Source: Isoetes taiwanensis
Lineage: Eukaryota > Streptophyta > Lycopodiopsida > Isoetales > Isoetaceae
Direction: 5' to 3'
Assembly (NCBI GenBank): GCA_021234155.1
Contig: JAJEKV010000045.1
Location: 2,993,434-3,057,433, forward strand
Length of the DNA: 64,000 nt
How positions within the stretch are numbered: position 1 is the first letter of the stretch; every line of letters begins with the position of its first letter. The notes under the pieces were generated by a model. It was not told the origin of the DNA. It did not search any database and saw only the letters and a program-made list of their open reading frames with translations. Position numbers and translations under genes: made by a program. Positions 24,311 through 36,703 of the stretch are shown here, piece by piece.

Positions 24311-24754
24311 ATGAAGCTGTTTGTGGAGGTATGCAATGCAACGAATTTGATGATGAGGGATGGAAGGGGTGCATCAAATACCCCTATTGCAGCGGATTTT
24401 AAAGGGCAGAGAAGAAAAACTGTGGTGAAGCATGGCGAATTAAATCCGGCATGGAATTGGGTCTCCGAGTTCATAATCCATGAATCGAAGACTAATCTGT
24501 TGGATCAGAGACTAATCTGTTGGATCAATACTAGATGGAAGCAATAATTTACAAAGAAAAAATGCCACACAAGAGGCCAAGCTTTCTTGGCATGGTGAGG
24601 ATTCCTGGATGGAAATTTATACAGGAGGCTAATTTGTTGGATCAGAGACTAATCTGTTGGATCAGTACCAGATGGAAGCAACAAAGAAAAAATGCCACAC
24701 AGAGGAGGCCAAGCTTTCTCGGCAGGGTGAGGATTCCTGGATGGAAATTTATGT
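24311..24754 (+). pseudogene. C2-domain protein fragment (MCTP-like) with internal duplication
   Basis: The open frame starting at 24311 reads MKLFVEVCNATNLMMRDG, then TPIAADFKGQRRKTVVKHG and LNPAWNWVSEF. This is the first four strands of a C2 domain as found at the N terminus of plant multiple C2 and transmembrane proteins. The next expected block (FLG-x-VRIPG) appears in a second frame at about 24590 and again at about 24712. The segment with LLDQRLICW and FLG-x-VRIPG is duplicated (about 24500-24635 and 24640-24754). Frame changes and the short length suggest a broken gene, or a first exon damaged by the duplication. The calcium-binding Asp residues of the later loops are not present. Confidence 0.6.
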
Positions 24755-24759
24755 AGAAA

Positions 24760-25660
24760 GGTGAGGAAAAAAGGAGTGGGAAAAGAGGGCATGGTATTAT
24801 CCCACTATACCTTCTATTCGAGCTTGAATCTGAGTTCTACTTATATAAAACCCCAATTTTTCTGAAACTATGATATAAAAGCCCCAACGTTTTGGTGCTT
24901 ACATTGTTAAAATTAATGGTTAATTAGCCCCACTATCTAAATATTAATATTCCAGCATCAAACATGAATTCCACAAGGGCTTGACAACATCCCACTTCGT
25001 TAAGCATTTGCATAAACACACATGCTTTTGAGTTTATTCAGATGTCGTTAACCCCTCATCCACAGCAATTAGGGCTTAATCCGCATCCATTTTTCGATTC
25101 AATAAGTGAACCGGTGGAGGAAAACGTTTGCATCACTCACTTTTCTAAAAGGAGGGGAGTCGAGAAAGAGAAATGTTTGCGGCAGCCTTGACCGCCGCGA
25201 TAAATTCTTGTAATATAGAGAATGACGTAATTTGTCCCCACCATTTTAGGTCAATCTAAAAACGACTTACAAGGAGAAGACAACTTATCGAATTATTTTT
25301 TTTGAATTAGCGCGCCAAGTGTAGGCTATACCGAAATACAAGTTCTTTTTTTTTTAAAGTCATGCATTACGTGAAACTTTAAAAACTTTTTCCTTTTAAC
25401 CAAATTTTTAAAAAAATCATTTGCCAACATAACCGTGAAATTACCTAGAATAGGTCATAATATTAACAACCATAATAATTGGCACAAATAGACCCTTCAT
25501 AATTAGAATAAATAATTATATAGAGACTGACATAAATTGTCCCCACCATGTTAGGCCAATATAAAAGCGACTTACAAGGAGAAGACAACTTTTCAAATTA
25601 TTTTTTCAAATTAGCACGCCAAGTGTATGCTATACCAATGACAAGTTCCTTTGTTTTTAA
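24760..25660. other. Repeat-bearing intergenic stretch, target of a LINE
   Basis: Two related blocks of about 145 bp lie at 25203-25345 and 25510-25655. They share words such as TTGTCCCCACCAT, CGACTTACAAGGAGAAGACA and CGCCAAGTGTA. A related piece continues at 28490-28610 on the far side of the LINE, so the LINE interrupted a repeat. No gene seen. Confidence 0.65.
25203..25655. repeat. Pair of ~145-bp direct repeats, spaced ~307 bp
   Basis: Copies at about 25203-25345 and 25510-25655 have shared words in the same order and roughly 80 percent identity by eye. Both are followed by T-rich sequence. Confidence 0.75.
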
Positions 25661-25663
25661 ATG

Positions 25664-28491
25664 AGAATGAGAATGATTTTTTATCGTCCACTGAGGCCAA
25701 TCGGCCTATGGGACCATATAGGCAAAGAACTTATTCTTGCCCCGGGTTAAAAAACCCCCGCCCCGAAGGGTTTTCGAGGGAAAAACCGTGGCAGTAATAA
25801 GAATGCTGTCAAACTGTACAAGTATACATCAATGTTTATATACATGTCAAGTGTGTGCCCGAGGACATAGCTGATCTCGCATGTCCATAACCTCCCGAAG
25901 ATATGATCCCAGCACCCGTACGGATGTTGTGCTCAATGTCACATGTAACGGCTGGCCAGGCCTGACCAACTCATCATATCGTGTCCGAATTTGATCATAT
26001 CTTTGGGCAACTTTGAAGGGTATGAGATTCATCCTCAATGACTCCCATTTGGCAAAGATTGATGAGCTCATCCCGGGCGTGGCTCACCAATCCATCTCAC
26101 TGTCTCAATTCAAGATGATGTGCCCCCAAGGCGAATGGAGGCAATGAGTCAAGCGCCTTTTCATGGGCAAGTGGGTACGCAGTAGCATTGCGGGCCTCGT
26201 CCAATGGGGGATTTATGTGGCGCCGTAGTGTGGCCGCCTTGACTGCTCAAGGGCATTGTCATCCCAAAGCTTGCCGAGGATGCAATCGTCAAGATATTAT
26301 TGCCTCAAGCTATGGCGATGCGCCTCTGTTTGCACATGTATGCACATGCTCTCGCACATTCCATCTAGCCAACCATTGAGCTCTCTTTTTCCCTCCAAGA
26401 GCCTTGAGGCATCGCGGCTCCATTGCCATGATATAAGCTAGTTTAGGGAGACGAGCATCGCCCATATTGACCACCTTCAAAATAGACAATGTGGCGATCA
26501 AGGGCCTTCAAGAAGCAAGAATCCCTCGCCTCTGCGGTAGAGAATTTGATATGGGACTTATGGACTTCACCCCTAGTGCTCATTTACTAAGAAGGCTTTC
26601 GGACCTGTTCCAAGTCATTCCAAGTTGCAAGTGATACCTTTTGGGCCCCATACTTCCACCCCCGTATAAAAAGGACAGCTCCACTAAGACCTTGAACAGC
26701 GCGCGGATCGATGGGCCCAATCATACAACTCCGCTCTATGACTATTGTTTTGCATTGCATATAGTGCCTTCCCTGCCCACTTTCGTGAGCCGTATGGATG
26801 TGTCCCAAAGGTATAGTAGAAGGAAACTCCACTCCCAAATATTTGTATGTGGATGCAACTTCCACATTTTGGCCTCGTGAATCGAAGGAGGGGACCCTCT
26901 ATTGACGCGGAAGATGATATGAAAACCACCTTAGTCTTGGCGAGGTTGACACGCGATATCGGGCGCCATGAATGTGTCCGTGGCATCGAGATGTCGTTGT
27001 ATGTCCGCGGGTGTGTAAGCTAGGAGGTCCACATCATCGATATATTAACTGGCCCCGACGATCCGATAGAGAAGGTGAGCTCCATCGCCCCCATAGTTTT
27101 TCCCGAGGCACGGTGTCAAACGCCTTCAAAATCCACAAAGCAACAATATAGATCCCGGCGGTTCCCTGGCCGTCTTCAATCGAGTTCGCGAACGGAAGAT
27201 GTGGTCAATGGTTGAGTGCTGGTCTCAATCCCGCCGGGTGAGGGCCCCCGACTTGCCACGCTTCACCCTCACAAATACCGCCGCCGAGAATCCCAAAGAA
27301 GCAATTTTGCAAACACCGAACTGACCATGATTGTTCGATAATTGGTCTGGTGATTGTGGGTCACCGCCTTATATATGGGAACAACTCGCTATTGGTCCAC
27401 GTAGCTGAAACCTTCTTCAGTAATGCCTTGTTGAACAAAGGCGGTCACAAGATCGGTATTATGGACGGCCCCGCCCACTTAAGCAATTCTGCCAGATACC
27501 ATCCAAGTCCTGGGCTTTCCCATTGGCAAGACACGCAAGCCTTGTTCCACGTCCGACCGTAATTTCAAAGATCGGGCCTTCTTGCAAGGGTAATGCCGCA
27601 TGTGCACCCGAGGGTCATATAGCTGTTGTAAGTATTGTCTCCATTGCGGGAGTGATATTCCACAATGGTCAGATCTGGCTTTCTAAGAACCCTTCGCCGG
27701 AAGGTCCCGGGATGATGTTCCGTGAGGTAAAACATTCCCTTTGATGCGCCGCAATGTACCCGCTTTCTTAGCTTTAAGGAAGATGCGGTAATCTTGTCGA
27801 TCGCATGTGGGCGCGAAAGGTGGTGACTTGGCGGAGCGGCCGCTTGTGTTCCTTGCACTCTCGCATCAAACCATTGATTACGTGGGAAGGTTGTGTTCTG
27901 CCGAGGTCCGTCATGGGCGCTTATCCTAAAGCACCTCTCGCTCGCCAATCCTAAGCACATCGGTCGGCCGCCCCCGCTTGGGTTGCTCTAGTGTAGGATA
28001 TTGCAAAATTTCGCGCCAGTCATCTATAAGTATCCGGGCATAAGCCCTCGTGATGTTCATAATCCACCGCACCGAGGCATGTGAGGAGTTGTTGCAACCG
28101 GGGTTCGCACAACCTCGCCAAGCCAACTTCAAGTAAAGTGGTAAGTGGTCCGAAATCGATCTCTTCATCCCTATTAGCCGTTCCCACCGAAAGTGCTTGA
28201 CGACATGCATATCCCGGCCGGGCACCAAAGACATAGTCCACCACACTAGATCCCCCCGGTTTTCCACGCCTACAAGTGCTTTTATGCGAGTGGAAGGCCA
28301 TTGTATAGTCCATTGCAGATTACCAGGTCAAAGATACTGCAGAGCAAAAGCAACTGTCGACCATAGCGCATGACCTGATTGTCATCTGATGTCCGTGGCC
28401 AAGCTCCTTCTGCAGGATGCAACTGCAATATATCATCAGTCAAGGGATCAAATCTCATGGGTTGTTCTAGCCCGGTGCACGCATTGAAGCC
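25664..28491 (-). mobile_element. 5'-truncated LINE with endonuclease end and reverse transcriptase
   Basis: Reading on the minus strand from 28491 downwards there is an endonuclease tail: DFNACTG-like (HGFNACTG), LCSIFDLVICNGL near 28320, then DHLPLYLKLAW near 28130. RT parts follow. YIDDVDLLAYTPADIQ (near 27015-27050) is the catalytic box, VNLAKTKVVF lies near 26940 and STYKYLGVEF near 26840. Frames change often, so the copy is dead. The 3' end carries a short CATTCT-type tail (plus-strand AGAATG repeats at about 25664-25680). The left flank ends in TTTTTAAA and the right flank begins with a CATGCATTACGTG word, which are adjacent in the uninterrupted repeat copy at 25345-25380. This fixes the insertion site. 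Confidence 0.82.
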
Positions 28492-28700
28492 ATGCATTAC
28501 GTGGAACTTTAGTCCATCCTAAGACTAGAAATTATGAGAATGGCCATACCGAATAACAAGTTCCTTTTTATTAAAAGCTACGCATCACGTGAAACTTTAA
28601 GGTTAGTGCATTCTAACAATAGAAATTATAAGAATGACCTCTTAGTGCCAATCCAAAGTAATAAAGTCCTAGACTTTGAGAACCATCCTTGACTCTAACT
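28492..28700. other. Flank of the LINE, continuation of the interrupted repeat
   Basis: CATGCATTACGTGGAAC and later GCATCACGTGAAAC repeat the words seen at 25364. They mark the far half of the repeat split by the LINE. Confidence 0.6.
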
Positions 28701-28710
28701 TAGGCTCTCG

Positions 28711-28720
28711 TTATAAATTA
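28711..28720 (+). promoter_or_regulatory. Possible TATA box of the proline-rich protein gene
   Basis: TTATAAATTA lies about 40 bp before the ATG at 28754. The spacing would leave a very short 5' UTR. Confidence 0.35.
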
Positions 28721-28753
28721 GAGCCCATACATATGTTTGAGCAAGAATTTGCT

Positions 28754-28891
28754 ATGGAAAAGGCTCTCCTTCTCCCGCTTCTTCTCTTGTTCCTCCTTCA
28801 TCCTTCTTATGCAACATTCTTTTGCAGCAAACTCAAGTTTTGCCCCCCGCCTCCACCTAAGCCCTCTCCACCACCATCTCCGCTGCCACCA

Positions 28892-28922
<31 letters not shown>

Positions 28923-29342
28923 ACCATCACCACCTCTACCTTCACCTCCCCTCCATCCCCACCTCCACCCTCCCCCCTCCCTCCGTCTCCACCCCTCCCC
29001 CCTCCGCCTTCACCTCCCCCCCTCCATCCCCACCTCCACCCCCCACCACCCTCTCCTCCACCCCCATCACCTCCTCCACCTTCTGCTCCACCTCCACCAT
29101 CCCCACCGCCACCCTCACCCCCTCCATCACCTCCCTCTCCCCCAACTCCATCTTCCTTCGCTTGTCTCAAAGATGCTCTTCTTCTCAAAATTGTATGTGT
29201 GCCATTCAAAAGCAGCGGTTGTAGCCAAAGTAACTTCAAAAATCCAAACTTTGGGAGTACATGCAGTTGTAAAAGTGATCCTAATTCAGTAGTGCAAGCT
29301 GTTGTTGCACAACTTCAAGCTAATAGTGGGCAATGCAAGTAA
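28754..29342 (+). CDS. Secreted proline-rich (extensin-like) protein with Cys-rich C-terminus, frame break in a C tract
   Basis: From ATG 28754 the frame gives a clear signal peptide (MEKALLLPLLLLFLLHPSYA) and then FFCSKLKFCPPPPPKPSPPP, a proline-rich start. A run of 22 C residues at 28898-28919 then intervenes. The natural SPPPP-type repeat and the C-terminal domain continue in the +1-shifted frame, which ends at 29342. One C fewer would join the two frames. The C-terminal 60 residues hold six Cys (FACLKDALL, IVCVPF, SSGC, STCSC, SGQCK), a possible disulfide-bonded domain of unknown family. The role is probably cell-wall associated. The break may be a real mutation or a homopolymer miscall. 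The other Pro-rich frame ending at 29224 looks less natural. Confidence 0.65.
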
Positions 29343-29345
29343 AAG

Positions 29346-30951
29346 TTGTAAGAAAACAACTAAATAGATAAATAATGGCTTGTTATTTGAAGATGTTTCT
29401 ACACCACTCTAGAAATATCATTTGAGCCTTATTAATATGATGAATATAAGTCTATAATATATTTTAATTGACATGACAAGTTGTCCATGCTATATTCAGG
29501 CTCTTTTCGTTGCAAAGGATCCATCATAGGTAATGGCTATGTCGATATAATTTGTATGGGTCAGGCTATGAGTGTGCCAGTGCTTTTGGCCCCGAGCACA
29601 AACAAAATATATTGGTATAGCAACTTCTCCTCAAGGATAGTCATCTGATCTCGGATGTCAAATATTTACCTCTACAACATCATAGGAGAAGATGATGAAT
29701 GCTGAATAAGACATCGCAATACTTTGTCTGTAGCATTGCAGGTAACATAAAATGTGAGTTGGCTATATGATTGCAATAAACATTTGAAATTATCATTCCA
29801 TTTCAATTTAGAGAGAAATCTCTTTAGCAAGCTTGCCTAACTCCCCTTATAAGAATTCCTACAATTCTAACCTTCCTTGTTTTTAGCCTACCCAGCACGT
29901 CAGCCAAAATTGATATGCGGTGTCCAAAAAGTAGAAACCAAAAGAAATTGTGCTATCCCAAGAACTCAAGATATTTTCTCGAGCAATCAGGCACCCGATC
30001 TTGTATTGAGGGGTAATCCTTAAGGATCCTCTCCTAGCTTTATTATGCCTTCATCAATGAGTTTTGCTAGCATCATATTCTCAATCAAATTTTTAAACTG
30101 GTGCAACGATTTCTTTCATGGCTTAGTAACCTTTTCTGATTGTGAATCTATACATCTTCCCTTGTATAATATTCTGATTCAACAAGTAATACAATTGATC
30201 CAAGCCATCAGTTAGAGATTCTGGGGAGGGACAGGCACTATATAAGTATTGTCATTTCAATTAGTCGGTTATCGGCAGTCTTCTCACTATTGCCCTTTGA
30301 TAAGTCATACTCTCAGTTGTCCCTTGCTTTTCTTCCTATCCACGATTATTTCTGCTCAATTTCAACCCATCTTACTTGTCTTCATCCCCTCTTGCTTTTC
30401 TTCCTATCCAAATACTTTTTACGATTTTTATTCATGTCAAATGAGCTACTCACGTAAAGATGCTTTTTCTTCAGATCCATGTTTTATATGCTCTTTGTAT
30501 GTAGAATTTGTTTGTAAATTATGATTCGTTTTTCTTTTGGATGATGCATGCCATTTAATATGTGGAAACTGCCGTTTTGAATGCTCATTATGATCCCCAA
30601 GTAAACTTTTGATACTGTGCTTTTTGAGTATTCTATTTCTAGTTTGCGTATGCCCTTTTTCTGGTTCAATTTCCTTGGGGGCTCTGCTCATGCATAGATG
30701 GAGGTCTTCGATTATTAGTAGAGGTCATTCCTGTTATATATCAGACCAATTCATTACCAGTGTGATTAACCTCCATTGATTTTTGGAAGGTATGGATTTT
30801 TTCTGTTTGCTATTGATACATGCAACTAGCTATGGAGCGGCACAAATTTTGGTGCATCTGAGATATATTGGTTGGTTGCTGATCGATTCGATTGAAGAGG
30901 CATGCTCACGACTTCCTCTTTCTTGTTCTACATTAATATAGATGGCGGCAT
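29346..30951. other. Intergenic stretch
   Basis: AT-rich. A CTTGCTTTTCTTCCTATCCA word is duplicated at about 30326 and 30391. No recognised gene or element. Confidence 0.5.
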
Positions 30952-32067
30952 AGTTGGGCCGACCTACCGACCTAGCCGACCTGCCGACCTAAGTGGGAGA
31001 AGTCCGCCCTAGGTGGGAATTTCTTCCCCGACCTACCGATCTATTTTGCTAAAATCTAAATTTGTAGTTTAATGCAGATAGTTTATAAACAACCTTCAAT
31101 ACATCTATAACGACTACTATTCCTAATTAAACAACAAATAGATTAACTTACACTAAATGACTTACACGGTTACGAATAGAACTACAGGTGCATGAGTTAG
31201 AATATGGCATAAAAGGGAATGGAGAGATACATAGCTACAAGAAACAAAGAAAGGGGGCATAATGAAATATGCTATCAAGAATTAAATGATAAGGTAAATA
31301 AGATGCTCTCAAGAATTAATGTTTGCACTCGAATTTATAGTTCATGCTGCAAGTTATTGATTTATCTCTACGGGAGATGTTATTGATTTATCTCTATGGA
31401 AGATGTAAAAGAAACAACAATTCATATTCTTTTTCAAGATCTCAACTAGTACATTATTTAAAATTTGTGTAGCATAGCACATCAGGACTAGAATAGGCAA
31501 TGCTTCTTAACAATACAGAGATAATGCAAAGAGAGCAGAAAAAATTGGGATCAAGGTCTTTGGTAGAAGAAGATGCCTAGTTTTTTCACTATGATGCAAC
31601 CTGCGAATAGGGAGGAGCAATCTCGAGACATCAAATATCTGTTGGTTTGGAATTTTAGATGGATTAACATTTTTAAGACCTAAGAAAGGCTATCTATGAT
31701 GTTGTACAGAAATCTTAAGAAGAATACAGATAGTAAACCCACCTTTAGAATCCTCTTGTTGATTGAATCCTAGCAAGTTTGTTGCTATTTGCCAAAAAGG
31801 GAGGTCGACCCATTTGTTGATGTCGATTATTGGCTTCGGCTCTTCAGTTTTTGATGGAAACAGAGGCCACCAACAATGGTTTGGCGCCTCCAGTTTGCCC
31901 AAATATTGTTGTCTCTACAGATATGGCAGCAGAGAAGATAAGCAGAATGAAAAGGAGGAAAAAAATTTAGGTCAAATTTGACCCTCCCAACCGTCGGTCG
32001 GAAGCTTCCGACCGCGATCTAGGTCCGAAAAGCTCGAAAAAAAGGGCCGACCTAGGTCGGCCCCAAC
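30952..32067. mobile_element. TIR-like element of about 1.1 kb
   Basis: The left end reads AGTTGGGCCGACCTACCGAC and the complement of the right end reads AGTTGGGGCCGACCTAGGTC. Both ends are rich in CGACCTA words (left 30957-31030, right 31990-32060). The interior is AT-rich with no transposase. A clear target duplication was not found, so boundaries are approximate. It is probably a non-autonomous DNA element. Confidence 0.55.
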
Positions 32068-33940
32068 TTGGATGACAGTAGAGTTATTTGTTGTTGCAGG
32101 AATCAAATTTTTCCATGCAAGATGGCAGATTATGTGATTGGTCTTGCAGCACAAGGATTTTTGATGCAGAGATGGATTCGATCTGCCTTAGATAATCCCC
32201 ATCCTATGTACTTGTCTAGGTCCAACTTATCCAAGGCTATTCCCAGCCATTCTGATTATCAACCAATGTCTGTGATTTTGTGTTACAAGTCAGTATTTAT
32301 ATATATTGAATAGATCGTCGCTTTTTTATTTAGGTGCAAATCTAGGCCAGATAGGCCTTTGCTTGTGGTGGAGATTTGTTTTTGAATCATTTCTCATCCG
32401 GATATATTTGGATTGCAGGGACACAAGGATCCAGCAGAGCCGGATTGGGGAGTGTAGTTCATGTAGCGGCAATCTTTGGTGGATGTAGCAGTCGCTTTGT
32501 TGAATTCATTAGTTGTTGTGGTCGAATACTTCAGATCATGTCTGATCCAGCTATTCTGTTTTTGTTGTTTTCTCAATTTCGTTGCTTCACCTTCTATCCC
32601 TCTTAACTTAGTTTCGTGTCATTAATTTCTAGCTTTGGGACTCTATCTTTTTGGGTTGCCCATAGGGCAATCTTTGGGGAGTGTGGGGAGGGACAGATAG
32701 AGGCCCATGATTTGAGAATATTGTGGCATATTCTTTGTTTAGAGCTGTGGAATTTTGGGATTTGAGGGATCCTTGAGGACGGTTGGAGGTATGGATTTTA
32801 TGCGAGCTGAACGGAAGGTGGGAATAGGATCTCCACTTTTGGTTGAGTTGCTTGTATATGCGGGGGGCAGAGGTCTGGAGGTGTTTCCTTGCAGATTGAT
32901 AATCGGAGAATTTAGGACAATCTCTGCCTTATTTCCGTAATGCTCATGGTGGTTCTGCGTCTGTTAATCTGGCTCTTGTGTCATGGGAAATCCATGAGAA
33001 CTTTCGATTACCATCGATTTTAGAAGCAGACTTTTTAGAAACACATAAGCGATTAAGAAGGATTTTCCTTTAGTCTGCTTAATCGGCCCTTTTCATCTGC
33101 ATCATTTTATCCTCTTCATTCCAAGATTTTGCTTTATTTTTCCAGATGCCTTCTTGAAACCACCAGAGAGTCCTGTGTTTTTAAGAGGCTGAATTTGAAA
33201 GAGGGATTTTTTCTTGATGATGCTGCTAGAAGTGCACTAGCCAGACAAACTCATTTTATCTGGTTGCCCACCAGAAGCCCTGTGTTTTTCAAGTGGCATT
33301 TTTTCTGATGATGCCACCGGAAGTGCCTTAGACACACCCGTTTGTTTGGCAGGCAGACACATAACGATTTAGAAATAGAAAATTTTTCACCGGTGATTCA
33401 AAATGGCAGATTAGAGTTTTCGCCAAGGTTTCTAAGGTACGTCCTTTATTTTTAAAGTCGATCTTTGCGGTAAACCGGGACCTTGTACTTGATGCTCTAG
33501 GCCAAGATATTGCTGCCTGGATGAGTATGAAGATGCTCGTGGTAGCACCCTTGGCCACCGCCTTCTCTCCGGAAGTGGCATCAGCAGTTGCCCTTACCAT
33601 AGTCCCAGCGTCGCGTTGCTCCGCCAGCGACAACCACCGGAGCCTCCTACGCCGATGGAAGATGATGTTGGCCCAAGCTCGTAGTTTTGACAACATTCTT
33701 ATTGTATCTAAATATTATGATTATTATATATGCCGGTCGGCATCATATTATTTTGTAATCACCATTGGTGACACATTTTGATTAAAGCTTATTGCTCTAT
33801 TATCCGACATTGTATTTCCTTTCACTTCCTTCGAGTAAAATGGGATGCATAATTTTTAATTAGGTTTACACCATTTCTTTTGAAGTAATTCATATTTACC
33901 TCTCCTCTATAATCCAACCGTTCCTTCTCTATGATATAGA
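32068..33940. other. Intergenic stretch, possible LTR upstream of the gypsy fragment
   Basis: A partial duplication (CCTGTGTTTTT...GATGATGC...GAAGTGC) lies at 33170-33245 and 33282-33345. The part just before 33941 could include an LTR because a primer-binding-site-like word follows, but I cannot define its start. Confidence 0.4.
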
Positions 33941-35060
33941 TGGTACCAGAAACCCATCGTGGGCCACTCCTGTTGAACCAGAATGCTGAACACCTGAGCA
34001 GAAGCTTCTGATAATGAAACGTCAGATGGCCCAACTCCAGCAGTATGTTTTGTAACGGTCAACTCCCCCTGTGGTTCAATACTATGGCCTAGAGGCAGCT
34101 GCGGAGATCCCTCAACTGCCACCGCCAGCACAAACTCCAAACCATGCACTGGTCATGCCGACTCCACAAAACGTGCCAGCGGTTCCTCGTCATCAGATAG
34201 CGGTTCAAACTCATCTGACTCTTCAGCCTCCGCTGCTTCTGATCGCGACCATGTAAAGTTTTGGAAGAAAGACTACCAGAAGACAATGGACTCCGCCATG
34301 ACAAGTATATGGAAGAATTGCAAACTTGCCCAGTTCTCAGGTACTTCCCGCTCGAGAGTGGATATTGAATCCTGGTTGGATGAGATGCGCGAATTTGGAG
34401 TCTCTTACGGGATGGCTGAAAGGGACGTAGGCAAGGTAACCACTACCAACCTCACTAAATCAGCCAGAATTTGGTGGAAAGGCTATGCGAGATCCCATGG
34501 CTTGAACAGGGGTAGATGCAAATTTAGAACCTTTGCAAAAGCCTTTAAATTCCACTATGTCCCCAAGGCATACAGGTGTAAGCAGATACAGACATTCTAT
34601 CGTTGGGAGTAACGTGCCCTCTCTGTCCAGGCCTATACTGGTGAATTCATGCGACTGCGCCTGTATGTACTAGGAATCAATGAGCGCCATGCCATAGAGG
34701 GCTACATTGAAGGATTGTCACCAGCCTTGCGGAAGATGGTGCGCGCCACATTGATCCAAAAATTGTGGCCGAGGCCGAGGCAAAAGCCCTCAATTTGGAG
34801 GAGGATGCCAAAGTCATCTTATCCACGTCCTGCCAGTTTTGTTTCAGGCAAGACATATGCGTCACACAGGGCTCGCTCTCTTAGTCCGGGTCCTTCTTAG
34901 CAATCACCGTTCCAGGAGACAGAAAAGAAGGTGAGATTCAATGTGCCAGAGAAGTTAGGCCCGATGCAGCAGATCCTTCAATCTACTCCAAGGGAGGCTC
35001 GCGACTAGCTGAGGCAGGAGCTTATTTTCGATGTTTCCGACTGGGAAATCTGCTTTTAAT
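33941..35060 (+). mobile_element. Ty3/gypsy-type fragment: primer binding site and gag
   Basis: TGGTACCAGA (33941-33950) resembles the initiator-Met tRNA primer binding site. Downstream, an open frame from 34286 reads LAQFSGTSRSRVDIESWLDEM, then TTTNLTKSARIWWKGY and FAKAFKFHYVPK. This is the plant retrotransposon gag domain. After a stop at 34612 the same frame type resumes (EFMRLRLYVLGINERHAIEGY, about 34640-34710). The sequence then changes at about 35060-35080 to the oppositely oriented copia element. No protease, RT or integrase is present. Confidence 0.75.
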
Positions 35061-36689
35061 ATTCAAAGGCCCGCATAGGTCAGTATGGATCACTCAAGAA
35101 CATCTTTTGCTCTATGCTTGGACGTAGTAAATGGCAATCTGTTGATCTTCCCAAGCTTGCATCCCTCACAGATGAGTTTGTTTTCTTTGCTCACATCTTT
35201 GCAATTTATCCATCCTTTTTGGGCTAGAAATCTTATGTTGTTGCAGTTTCTGTGTCCAAGACGGTTGTACCACAATTTTATATCATGCATATTGACTGAG
35301 AATATACTTGAACTAGTCACACCATTAAGTTGGAATAGATTGCCGTGCCTTTGAGCCAGAAACTTTAATTCATTATCAAGATTTACATGCCGTAGAGTCA
35401 AAGGTGACTCTGTACCCTAGATCAACTAGTTGACTGACTAAGATCAAATTCTTTATGATACTTGGGACACACAAGGCATATTGTATATCAATTATATTCC
35501 CTTGAAGATCAGTAAGTTGCAGCAATCCAACCCCTTCAATTGATTGCAAATCTCCATTTCCAACCTGGATTTTTCGAGAATTTGCTTGCTTTAAATTCAT
35601 GAGCAGATCAGTAGATTGAACTAATGATCTCTCATCTCCACTATCAACTACAAATATGTCACATGCAGCATTAGCTCCAACATCTTTATCTAGAATAGCA
35701 AATGTACAGTTTACCTCATTCTCGTCTTCTACTTCTTTCACCTCTTGAGCTTTTTCTTGTGCTAGATTGACTGTGGTTGGTCTCCTTCCTCCTCGACCTC
35801 TATTGCCTTGATTTCTTCCTCCTCTGAAATATTTCCCTTTTCCTCTCCCATAATCTTTTGCTGCTATGTGACCCTTACCACCACAATTGAAGCAACTCTG
35901 GTCAATATTGAGTTTTGGGCAGTCACTTTTGAAGTGGCCTGTCTCGTGACAGTAATAACACTTTCCTTTGTTTGTCTTACTAGCAAAAAGAACCTCTGTT
36001 GATTCTTCTTCTCTCTTTGAAATCCTTTTCTGCTCATATTCTATTCTAAGAATAATCTCAGCTTCATCACGAGTCTTGCTCATGTTTCTTATGAACAATG
36101 CTAGTTGGTCATTTTCAGCAATAGCTCTGGATATCTGGAGTACTTGACTCCTCTCAGAAACATCCACTCCTACTGCAGCCAGATCAACTATGATATTATC
36201 AAAAGTATTAAAGAATTGTGAAACATCTCCATCTTCTTGTAGTTTCAAGTCCCGCAACTCTTTTTCTAGCAAATCAATATAAGACGATGTTTTTTCCTCA
36301 AAGTGCTTAAGTAGAAAGCTCCACATTTGTCTGGGTGTTTTGTTCCTAAGCTTAAACCTGATTGTGGGACTTACTTTGCATGTAATGATCCCATGTGCCT
36401 CTTTGAGTCTTACATATGCAAACCTTCCTGCTCCGACACTAATCACTGCACCTCCAGCACTTGCTTCACCTGTATCAGCAACATTAGCAACATTGACTGA
36501 ACTTGCAGACCTGCTAATATTCTTTAACTCATTCTGAGTTTCATCATTGTCTGGATCTACCAGATCCCATAATTCCTCAACTTCCAGGATGTGTTTGATT
36601 GAATCTTTCCACACCTGGAAGCCTGACCTTCCATTGAACACTTCTACGCTGCTTAATAAACTTGCTCCAAATCGACTTGACATGTTCCT

Positions 36690-36701
36690 GCTCTGATACC
36701 A
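36690..36701 (-). other. Primer binding site of the copia element
   Basis: Minus-strand TGGTATCAGAGC, complementary to the 3' end of plant initiator methionine tRNA, sits right after the LTR end. Confidence 0.85.
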
Positions 36702-36703
36702 AT

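Noticed and set aside
28718-29239. Minus-strand Gly-rich frames opposite the proline-rich gene
   Set aside because: They are the complement of the CCx-repeat coding sequence and have no start context or signal peptide.
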